Source: Prorocentrum cordatum
Lineage: Eukaryota > Sar > Dinophyceae > Prorocentrales > Prorocentraceae
Direction of reading: 5' to 3'
Length of the DNA: 64,000 nucleotides
Assembly: GCA_963575745.1 (NCBI GenBank)
Contig: CAUYUJ010020524.1
Coordinates: forward strand, 27,206 to 91,205
Shown: positions 1-12,000 of the stretch, in pieces
Layout: each line of letters opens with the position of its first letter
Position numbering within the stretch: position 1 is the stretch's first letter
Notes under the pieces: generated by a model
Seen by the model: the letters and a program-made list of their open reading frames with translations, nothing else
Database searches by the model: none
Told to the model about the DNA's origin: nothing
Position numbers and translations under genes: made by a program

Positions 1-3000
1 CCAATGGCGGGTAGTCCCATGGGTCGCCGTCTGGCCACAGCTGCTGGCCATGCATGTGGTGTGGTTTGAGGCGGCGAATTGCAATAATTGCCGCAGCGGG
101 TACCACGTCCTCAGTCATGATAGCGCCCTGAGCACCCAACCAAAATCTGCAACCTGCTTTTGTGGCGATCTCCATGTTGATCACCAGCTCGACTTCGTTC
201 TTGTAGCTGTTGAACTTGTACGATTCCACTGAAGTATGTGGGTTCTTTTGAACGTTGTTCAAATATGTGCTAGAACTGAAGAATGCCTCAGATCGCTGCG
301 ATGGTTTATAAGTTCTGTCTCTCTGAGAATGTGGTTCAACATATCCAGGAATGATCCCTGTCTTCAGTATGTTCTTCCAGGCGCGGGATGCTGTTCCATG
401 ATGGAGATATTTGATATCTGTCCACTGTAAGCTCTCCCATCCCATGTTCCATGGCTTTGAAGATGGGTTGACACAACTGTGACCACCGACGCACCGAATA
501 GCAATAACGCTGTTCCAGTCAAAAGTGCTGGGGTCACCTCCGTCAGGAATCGGCTTGGCGTATATCTCGATTCTGTTTTTCTGCGGGTCAATATGCTTCT
601 GGAACGCACGAATAATGAATATCGGATAGTAGTCGTTCCAATCGGTGTATCCATCATTTTCACCGTCTTTCTTGAAATGTGCCACTGCCGCTTCCATGGA
701 TGGTCCATTGTGTCTTTCTTTGCGATCTCGGAATTTCCATTGAACCATTTCTTTAAATGATTTCCAATTGTTTGGAATATTCCAATCATTCTTTGTTGTT
801 TTGTCCCAGATATTAATACGTCTGTCATGAAATTGGTTGATCCAAAACTTTTTGTAGTGAATCTCATGGCGTAACATAGTCGTGATGTCTTTGCTCATGT
901 ATTTGTTTGTTCCCAGCCATTCTTCATCAATTAGCTCAGGACCATAACGTACATCGTCGTAATGTGGTAATGGTATCCATTTCCATTCTGGGAAACAACC
1001 AGATTGTGCAATGTCAGGCGCATGAGCAATTACACTATCATCATGCAGTAGCTGCTCGTACCACTCTTGGTCTTCGATGCAGGCAAATCCATTGGTCGCT
1101 TTCGTGCCCCGCAACATTGGGCACATGTATGGATGTTCATCTTTGACGCCATACTGTAACTTCCATTCGCGAATAGTGCATGAGTTGTCGAAGATCCCGA
1201 GCTTGCTGGTATCCTCGTGCATGGAACGCTCACAACTGTCCTGCCATGACAATATATTCATCTCATGTGGAGAAGGCTCCTCCTCAGCAGGAGTTGCCTC
1301 CAGCTCCATTGCCTCAAGGTCGGTGCCGTCATCAGGGATCGGTACCGCCTCAGCTTTTGGGAGCTGATCTGCTGGTTGTTGTTCTGCTTTAGGCTCTGGA
1401 GTCGATGGTTGCGACGCTTTGATCGATTGCGGTCCAGGTTGCAGTGGATCAGGCAATGGGCCTGGTGGGGCTGGCTGTGCTGTGTCATCAGCTGCCCTCC
1501 ATACGGCTGTAGGGACATTAGGGTCATGACCCAAAGCAACTCGATCCAGTGCATTCTGTTTGAAGAATGTTTTGCATGCCTCGATGTTCTTCTCGTTCTC
1601 GGCAGCTGGGCCGATGCGGTGAGAAGACAATCTGTTTTCTTCTGCAATGAGTCTTGATTTGGTCGCATTATCGTCTCCATCCAACTCTTTGGTCTGACGT
1701 AAGAATTGCTCGAATACAACCCAAGTAACTGCATGTGCATCTTCAACTGTTTTGACGATCTTGGGTTCTAGAAGTTCATCTTTCTCAAGAGAATGCCAAG
1801 ATGCCCAAGCCCCAGGGTATTCTTTGATCAACAGCATAAGGTACTGGAATAAGTCATTGTATGCCATAACCCATGGATCATTATCAGGAAGGGTTTGGTC
1901 AGGATCGCTAGGGTCCGTTGCTGGCGTACGTGTAGACCTTCCAGGAGTCGGCTCAGTCGTGTCGCCCGTCTCGGCAGGCAGTGATGCCGGCAATGTGCCC
2001 TCGGCACATGACGCCATCCACGCACAATGAGCCATCTCGTTTGCCGTCTGTGTCATCAATGTTGTGAGGCTGAGGTCTCTTTTCCATTCGTTTGTCAACT
2101 TTTCTCTGAAGTCGAGGGCTGCCATGATTTCCTTGGCCTGAGTGTAGGCCTGGTTGTCCGTGACAGAAGTCAGCAATGGCGGCCTGAATGGATATGGCTG
2201 AGAAGGAAGAGACTGCATCAATGCGCAAAAATTGCGATAGCATACTGCGTCGCAGAATTGCGTTGTAAGCATTGCCATGTTATGGTTATTCTGTTTGGCG
2301 TGCCAAGCCTGTGGGGTAACCCTGTCGTACGTATCCACCCAATGGTCGGATGGAAGAACAGTGATACCACGGTTCTGCATGATAGTGATCAAGTCGCTCG
2401 TGTGGTGATCAAAGTTCGGGTGTACGCCCCATTGCGCTGCTTTTCCAGGTCCCATGACCGTGGGGCAGCGGAAATACTGCATCACATCGACAAAACGTGA
2501 TACGTCCACGAGCACGTGCACGGGCATGAGCGTCGGGACGCCGCCCTCACATTCCATCTTTTGGAGCTCGTGTACGTTGGTAGGAGCACGACTGTGATGT
2601 CGGCGCATGTCGATGGTGTTCTGTCCAGGATTAGCACATGCGATGTCGTTCGCACTCCATACTACCATGGCATTGAGTCCCCTGTGATAGTGTCTTTGTT
2701 TTATGGATGATGGGAAATCATTGGCCCAGTATTCCCAGATGGTCTCGTTCAGCTCGCGCCACTTCTTGATGGAAGCGTTGTCGCTTTGAAACATGAGGCC
2801 TCTGGCTTCGCGGATCTTCCTGATCAGATTGCGCTGCTCGAGAGTGTTCTCAAACTGATTGTTGAGAAGAGCGTTGATACGGCTTTCCTCTTTCTCGAGA
2901 CGTTGCTTGCGGAGTTCCTCCATTCCGTATCGTACGCCCTCATAACCAGCTTCAGGCAAGAGAACGCAATCTTGACCGATCGGCGTATCATTCTGTCTGA

Positions 3001-6000
3001 ACCATCCCCTGTAATTGCCAAAAGAGAATGCCCACATCATGATGTCGTCGCGGATCATGGTCGACAGGTGCTCAAGAGTAGCGCCACCCATGTGTTCCGC
3101 GCGGTTAAGGCACGGCATGAATAGCGGAACAAGAGCAGTATTTGATGCTTTGGCGAGGTCGATTCTCCTCTGGGCAGCGTTGAGCTCGTCGATGCCGAAA
3201 GTGGGGTACTTCTTGTGGTTTGCACCCTTAGCCCCTTTCTTCGGATGCATGATCCATGTTGGGTCCGTGTATAAGTTGGTCCATTTGTACGCATGACCCG
3301 ATGGCCCAAATGCATGATGTAATAGTAGTCCCAAGTCCTCTTGTACGAGGGAGCGCCACCCATTGTCTGACAATAGGGTAGAAGCCAAGCGACCACCACA
3401 GAAAGCACTGTATTTTGCGTGGTCCAACTCGAATGGGTCCACATCATTGCCAGGAGTCATGCCAGGATCATTCGAACCCATGTGGTCAGCAGCGTTGCCG
3501 AAGAAGTCGTTGCCCTCGCTGTATGGTGTCCAACGATAGGTACGCTCTGTCTCTTGTGGATCATCCAATATCGCCACCCAACCGTTCGGATGGTCGGATG
3601 GTGTTGCCACCGTCTTGGAGTTTGATCCGATACTTCCAAAGCCTCCGCGCGCAGTCAACCATGTAGTAAGCTTGCGGCGGAACTTCTTTGTTTGGGTAAG
3701 GTCGGAAAAAGCTCTCGTGTTGGTGACCAAGTTATCCTCGACGATATGACCGATGTGCCCAGATGTATCCGATGTCCTGGCGATGCCAGGTGGACGAGTA
3801 GGTAGCTTGGCCATTGCACGATCAATTTTAGGAGCATAGCATGGCGTTACCAATCCATTCTGGTATACATCGGATGGTGCACTCAGACCATTGTTGTAAT
3901 AGTTTTGCGTATCCGTAACGCTGTCCTCGGTGTATTGTCCCAGAACTGCACTGCCAATTTTGGACCAATCGTTGTGAATCATCATCCACTCCGTCTTCAG
4001 TATCATAGTAGTAAAGTTTGATGGTGGACATTTGCGGTCTGATCCTGGGATCGTCGCATTCAAATGATCATGTAGTCCACGAACACTATCTTGTACTGAA
4101 GGATTACGATTGAAAAGGCTGGAAATCATACACATAGCACGCATGAAAGATAGCCACGGCGTAGCTGTGAACGTGTTGTACTCGTAGTTGGCGTTGCCGC
4201 CGACGGATCCACTCTCAGTGCTGGCCCATTTCTTAGCCTCGACGGACGCGAAGCGGGCAAGTTCACGGATAGAAGACTCGTCGGGTACTCGAAGATCAAA
4301 TTCTCCGCTCCGATCGGCACGCCGTTGATGTATGTATATGTAACCATCTTCGGGATCACGAGGACGACCAGTTTGAGCGTGGTACGCAAAGCCCACGCGG
4401 TCATCGTCCCTGGCGTTCGGGTCGTACTCCTTGTCGTAGCCGATGGGCCAGCCGACGAGGTTGAGCGGCTGTGCCTGATCCATCTCGTGGATGGAGGGGT
4501 CGGGATTAGAACCGATCTCACTTATGTTCGCCTCGCAAGCGGCAAACAGGATGCTTGTAAGCTTTGTAGCTCGAGTCGTAAAATTGCTGCGGTGTGAACG
4601 AATAATCAATGTCCTAACTCTCTCTGCATCTCGTTGAGGTGAGGGAGGATGGCGAGGATGTCTACCGTGCGGTGAACGTGCGCGTGAACGAGGTGTGCGC
4701 GACGCAGTATCTGCGGCTGGTACGCCATAGTGGTACATGCATGCACATAGTCCCTCATGGTTAGCTTGTCCAACACACTGAAATCCGCATTCTGATCCTA
4801 CCTCGCCCCATCTTTCTTTTTCCGTCAGCAATATCTTGCATATTTCTGGGCATCCATTCAATTTAGGAGGTTCCGCTTCATGAGGTAAACCGTCGGGCCT
4901 CCGAGGCCCTCGTATCGGCGGACATTGTATCGGAGTAACAGGAAAAATAAGCGAGTGTTCCAAGAGGTCCTTCCAAAGGTCTGCTTTCTTGGTCTCGAAA
5001 TGTTTGGTCATCATATCTGCGATCTGCTCTTTTGTTCCTACATATTTAAGCTCGATATGTTCAATTTGACATGTTTCGCATATCCAATCCAGATTGATAC
5101 GATGAGTACGATGAAGATGACGAAGTGCTGGTGTACGTCCCTTTTGGGCAATTTTGATAACGGCCTGGTTATCCTCCAAGACGATAAGTCGTACTTTCGG
5201 TGCACTGATCTCTGGAGCTGGCTCTGGATCCACGTGTAGTACGGTACCTTCATGGGATATTGTACGTCTCTTTGGAGTCGTAGGCAAATCCGTATTTAGC
5301 GGTAGTTGCCTACGGCCAGGAGAAGATCCCCGAGTAGGGGGTGCCTTGCGAGGCGATGGTTTACGCTTCTTTTTGGCTGCCAATGTAGGACACATCGCCG
5401 GGTCAACGTGTCGATGGCAACTCAGGCATGTATTCTTCTCTTTGCATGTTTTGGCAACTCCCACCACGGCTTCCCAGAATGATAGTAGTGGTAACCCTTC
5501 CAGTCGTAGTGCGGAATCGAGAGCAACGATCTCCGATTCAGTAGATGAATGTGAAACAACCGTTTGTTTCTTACATACAGCGTTGACTGGAAAGAACGTA
5601 TTGGGTCCAACAAGCGCAGCAAAAACACCGGTAGTGGATTTGGATGATGTAATGCAATCAGCGAACGAGGCGTCAGTGAACAGCATGATGGATAACTTGT
5701 CTGATGAATCGCCTATCCATCCGTGTAAGCAGTGTGTACGCGTCGTTTTGATGTAGCATATCAACCGATGTAGACGTTTGTCACATGTAGTATTCCATTT
5801 GGTAATTTCTCTGGCCAACATACATACCGGATGTAGAAGATCGAAACGACAGCAACGTGCCAAGTACAGGATCTTCATTAGTACACTTGCCGCGTCCTGG
5901 CCGAGAACGCCCTCGTCTGAATAGTCGGACTCAGTGAAGGAGGTGTCCTCGATGCCAGGGGTCTCTGCGTCGGGTAGATCATGGTATGTGGCGGGTATGG

Positions 6001-9000
6001 TATTGGTAGAAGTTGTGTCGATCGATTTTGCTGGGCTGGATGATCTTGTCCGTGCGTTGAGCACACTAGTAGGTCTGGCGACCGACCCGGAGGAGGATGG
6101 CGATTTGGATCGCGAAGCCCTCGGCGAGTCGGATCGTTTCCGACGTGACCCTTTTCCCTGGGCGCGCTTGGAGGCGCATTCCAGGTACCGCTCAATGCAC
6201 TGATCGGTAAAACCAAGCATGTCATGTCGAATACCACGAACGTGTTTTGCCGTATTGTATTCTTTCTCGTTGTGTGCAGGTAGCATAGGGCGTATTGTGG
6301 ACATTCTTTTGTCGAAGATGCTCTGCGGTACATCATATGCTTGTTGTCCACAACCCAAATATTGTGAGTATGGAGTAGGTGGATCCAAATCGATACCGCT
6401 TTTACGAATATAATCCCAGCCAGTCTGTAGATTATGAGCTGGGCCGGCCAATTTGAAATCGTCCACATATACTGAAAGTATCAGTCCCAGTTTGTTGTGT
6501 CTCCATACACATTCCCATCCTGAAATAGGCTCGAAACCGACGCTTTCCAAGCATGTACGGCATTTTCGTTCCCAAAAGACACCTGCAAGAGGGTGTCCGT
6601 ATAGTGCCAATCGCAATCGGCACACTGGGTTATTGTATTTTGACCATGATGTCGGTTGTCGCCATTTAGGTATAGTAATCCAAGTATCAACTGGATCAAT
6701 TCGTCCGTCGCCGTATAATAGTGCCTGCGTGTAAGCTCCAGGTGCGTCACTTTGCTCCCCCGCATATTGCGGTAATAATGCAGTAGCATCGCAAAGTTTG
6801 GAAGCCTCTATATGCGAAGCACTGGAAGCGGCGTCGGCGAATATGGCGGCCAAACCAGTTTCATCTTTGCCTGTATTGCCCTGAACCACCACTCTGCCCT
6901 TGAATTTACGTAGATCAGGAGGAAGTTCTTCATGTTTGACTGAAGATAATTCCAATATATTGAAGAAATGCACCTTTGTTCCATTGCGAATAGCTTGTGA
7001 CTCAATGTCAGCTTTTTCTGCAACAGTCTCCAACATCCATGTTTGTTTCGTTTCCAATCTCTCGCATTCTTTTCGTAGGGCTTCTTGTGCACGTGGTTCT
7101 GCGGCAACTTCTTTCTTACTCAGGTTTCTGGTAACTAATGCTGGGCGTGACCATGTCGAATCTGGTATTTTATCTCTGTGTGCCGGCATGTAGTTGGTCT
7201 CACGTGGCATGGTTGGTATTGCTACCGACTGGGTGAACTTGCGTATGAGCGGGTTCAAAGTCCCAAAGTCGGTTCCTTCATTATCCACAAATACCAAAGC
7301 ACGTTCTTCTCCATCGTGCTGTTGTGGTAGTTGACGGTAGTATAGTACCGTGGTAATGTCACGTGGCCCACCAGGTAATTTGGCATACAGTATTTCTTTG
7401 TTTGTCACGCCTTTGACATTCTCGTCGCGGATGACGTCACCATTGTCAGTGTCGTATGTAATCCGTCGTTCCACAGTATTCCATGTGGGTCCGCCTGATG
7501 TAGTAGTACGGAAATTGTTGACCTGTTTATCCTGTCTTGTCCACACTCGCAATGCAGCACGATCACGAATTTCACGGGCTCGTTTGACGTCGTTGGCGTA
7601 ATCGATCTCTTTCTTTTGCTGTCCACGGGAAAGTGTTTTCCAATGCTCGGGAAGAACGTGATCAGGACGTGTAGTAGTCTGCACACGTGTCTCGCGTCCA
7701 CGAACCACCATTTTGCCGTCTGGCGTTATTTTTGGAAGCTCATAGAACTGAATCGTGCCTGTCCACGGCTCGCTCAGCTCCCTGTGGTCGTTGGCGCTAA
7801 CACCATCCCAAACATCTCGGAAGTTACTTTCGCCCTCGAAAGTAGAAGTCGTTTTGAAATCTCGTGTCACGTCGAGTTGGTCAACAGGTACTGGTATATT
7901 CATGACGTCATCCGTTGGGATGAATAGTTTCTTTCTTGGGGTACGAATGTGTCTGATGACGCAATATCCACGCTGTTCCCAGTAGTCTGGCTCCGGCGCT
8001 GGTGCAGCAACTTCAGAAGCCGATGTCTGGATATCAACAGCGTTATCTTCCGTTGTCATCATAGACGGATCATCCCATTCTTTAGGGTAAGAAAGTGGAG
8101 GATCAGGCATTGGCTTGTCACCCAAGGGGCGAGAAGTAGATGCCTTCACCTCGTCGTGTGCCTCAGGGTTATGATGTCGTAGAGTACCATCTTTCACGGG
8201 GTAGGTGAACTTGCCATCAGGGATGATGATGTCTTTGACTCTGTGCACATGGCACAGATCACCATCAGGGTTCTTGGCGTATGTAGCCGTGTCCAAAACA
8301 AGGTAGTCACCTGACCATCGTCCACCAGAGTGTAAGTGGTATCCCATGAATAACCCTTCCCGAGTGTTTTCTTTAAATTTTGCAGTCTCGTTGTTAATCT
8401 CGGGGTTGAGGCATTTCCAAAATATCCGAGCACCGAATGGTATGCAGTGCCCAGGAAAGCTTTCGCCAAATCTTATTTCATGAGCTGTCTTTTCTGCATG
8501 CTCCTCTTTGAGGGCAGCAACGCCCGTGGATGTATGCACAAAGTTGTGTCCACAGCAAAAGGCTTGCATGGCCTCTTTCCACCATTCGTGTCCCAGACCA
8601 GACATATGTAACACAGCTCTGGTACCAAGGATGACAATTTTGACAACCCGCTCAATCAATCCATTTGTCTGTGGACGATGTGGCGTACTCGTGTCGTGTC
8701 TCCATCCCAATTGGCGGCAAGCTTTCTGAAGCTCTCCAGAATTGTCTGTGTAGATATGCTTCACCTCATCGTTCGCGGCGATGAACTGTTGAAAGGATGC
8801 CTTTGTAGTAGCTGCGTCTTTGTGTAGCGCTGGGTAGGCCATGAAGATGCCAGTATATCTGTCAAGGACAACAAGTGCATATTTGTCGCCATGTTTGTCC
8901 GCGGCATCGTCTTTGGCCAGTACGATATGGTCGGCAGTTAGAGCTTCACCGAACTTCTTCGGGACAAAAGCCTCGTAGGCGTTATCCTCTTCGGTGGGGT

Positions 9001-12000
9001 CTGCCGGTGGATGTGGTTTGCGCTGTCGTCTACACGGGGCATTCTGTGCCATCGTACGAGAACAGATCTCACAGTCGGGATGTTTTGGGCTGTGAGTCAT
9101 GTAATGCATCGGGTCGATCGGTTTCTTTTGTCTGTTGGGCAGAACTCGATCGTTGTCTGGATGCGTTCGTGTGGGTGTCTCTGTCGGTATGTCGTTGTCT
9201 GCTTGAGCTATATCGAACCCCCCGCATTGTGGAGGAGAACACTGCATCTGAGACGTAGGCGAGTCGGTGGTCGTGTCCACGTTGGTCTCGTCTGTTCTTG
9301 TGTCGGGAGGTTCTTCGACCGTGATGGTCCGTGCTCCTCCTCCCTCTCCGACATGTGGTCTCTTGGGGCAGGTCCCTATGTGGGGTCGTAGCTCGTCTGC
9401 AGTGGTTGGTTGCTCTGTAGTTTTGCAGCACCAACAAGTGTCGTTACAGCGGGCGGATGAACGCTTTCGCTGACGACGGCGGGGTGCTGACGAAGTGCAT
9501 AAACGTGGTGGTGGTATCCGTGTTAAGTCGTCAAGTCGTAACTCTGGCACTCGATTGTTGACTGGAATCTTATACCATTGGCCCCCCGGATCCTGAAGCA
9601 TGTAGCCCAGCTCAGGATCCCAAAGCTGTCGAAAGCCATCAACCTCGATCAATTTTCCAACTGATAGTAATGATGGGCAGTCTGGTAAAGCAAGGGCTGA
9701 ACTATGCAGTCCAACTTCGGGTAGCCGTATGTCGTAGTGCTCGTTGACGGTACGATCACCATTTGCAGTTTCCAGAATATGCTCTTCGCGAATAGATATG
9801 CGATCCGACTCGGTCTGCGTAAGTTCATGTTTTCCCTGAATATGATGGGCAGAATCACTGTCAAGAACCCAAGACCTTGTCAATGCTGCAGTCGAGCGTG
9901 GAGTGTCGACTTGCTTTGTCGTTGTTGTCGTCTGGGCAGTCTTTGATGACTGCTTGACAGTCATGCTTTCGGATCGCAGTTGGTGTGGCCACCGACTCTT
10001 TGTTGTGTCGGTAGTCGTACAGTTCGTCGTACCATAGATGTGCCTCTTTTTGACATTCTCGTAAGGCCTCTGCACTATCATCCCACCATTTTTGTGGTAA
10101 TGGATCTGGTACTTTGACGATGTCACCCTCATTCGGCAGCTCTTTCCACCTGTCCAGTCTGGCTCTGCCAGATATGGTATGGAAATAGTAGTCCACGTTG
10201 CGTACGTCGAAGCGTATCCGACGACGTATCTTGGTAGATGTCGTTGTGGCCTTGGTGTTGGCCATGAGGGTCTTGTCGCGGATGACGTAGCTGCGGTCTG
10301 AACGGCGTGAATGTCTAAAGTTGGCAGGAGAACGTGCTCTAGTGTTGGGTGAACCACGGGACGATCCGCGGCTCGGATACCGCTTGCCACGTCCTTTGTC
10401 ACTGCCATATGATCGATCACGGCCGCGTGGACTGCCACGTCCGCCGCCACGATTGTCTCGTCCTCGGGAGGTAGATCTCGAAGATCTGTCGTAACGACTT
10501 CTCGATTGGCTGCGAGAGTCTTGGGACCTCCTGGATGTCGAACGGGATCGGTCGTATTGGCGTCGGTTGTCACGTCCCTGTCGTGAATCGCTTGCGTAGC
10601 GAAACCCCCCGCGTTGTGAAGACCGTTGGCTTCCTGATCCGCGGGATGGTGATCGGCCACGGCTGTCCTGGCTGGAAGTCCGTGGTCGACTCGGGCTTCG
10701 TTCAGGAGTCTTTGCACCAGGTGCGAGATGAGCGTATTTGCATTTGTCGCCTTTTGTGCACTTGTTCTGTGCGAAATCCTTGCACTGTGCGACGTGCGGT
10801 AGTTACACTTATCACCTCTGGTACATGTGTTGCGCTTGGCAAAATCGAAGCAGAACGGCCTTGATGCTGGCTTCTTGTGATTCGCAGGGGTGGACATACT
10901 ACGGCGGGGGTTGCCACCAGCCGTTGATGTTCTGGAAGATTTGTTGTTCTTCCAATCCCTGGAATATGTATGTAAAGCCTTGCACCGTTCACCATTGCGA
11001 CAATTGCCTTTCTTCCATGCAACGCACACGTTAACCTGAGATCGTGTCTCGTGTTCGTACCGTAGCTTGTTTTGATTCTTCTCCAATTGTTTAATCTCCA
11101 GTATGTCCAGGACACGCTGTCGAAGCCAACCGTAGGTACGATTCGGGTCGCTCATCTTCATGCGCTGGTACTCGTACATGTCTTGTTTCATCCATGCATG
11201 TCTACGAATCTGTGTGCGGAATAGCGATTCCAATATCTTTGGATCGGGTACTTCTCGGCATTCCAAGAGTAAGGCGTCCCAATCGGTAATGAAACGTTGC
11301 AAATCTTCGTCTCTCATCCTCAGTTCTTTAAGGCGCTCGAAATCGTGCAGGTCGTCGTCGACGTCTGTCACTTTGTAGGACTGTAGGATATGCCAGTATA
11401 TCTGGCGTCCTTTGAGCATGCGTCCTGCTTTGTGCTCTCTGGTCTCGATGAGCCTGATTTGGTAGCGTAAGTCTGAGGATAAGATGTCGCTCAGAGCGGT
11501 TGCGAGTTTGCAATCGATGCTCTCAAAGTCTCCACTGTCTTGTAAATCCTCGAATGTACATTCGGGCTGTTCTGCCACGCATAGGAAGGCGTATGCTTTG
11601 GATGGTCGCCCTGAGGCGGCCCCGAAGTTCTTCCGCACTCTTTGCTGCCACTCCAGCAGCTGCGTGATCTTAGGCAAGACAGGTACACGGACGGTGTCTG
11701 ACTCCTTGATAGGCGTCGTAGTATGGACCGACACCGCAGACGCTGGCTGTGGGGGCATCGGTGCACCGTCGATGGTTGGTTCTGTGCGCACAGGAGACAC
11801 ATGGCGTGTCTGTGCAGAAGCTGCCGCGGAGGCTGCTCCTGGATATGTGCGTCGTTGTTGTCCTGCTGAAGCTTGTGGTGCTTCGGCGGACACTGCCGTC
11901 GGCCTGTGCGGGTCGGCTGCAGGTCGAAGGTGAATGTTGGTGTCGTTAGTGTGGTCGATCAGCTGATTCGTCCAGCTCGTCATGTCTTCTTGTATTTGAC

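Noticed and set aside
2600-2720. SGNH block III-like VVWSANDI within the element A extension
   Set aside because: No convincing block I (GDS/GGS) lies upstream at the right distance, and a single short motif is not enough.
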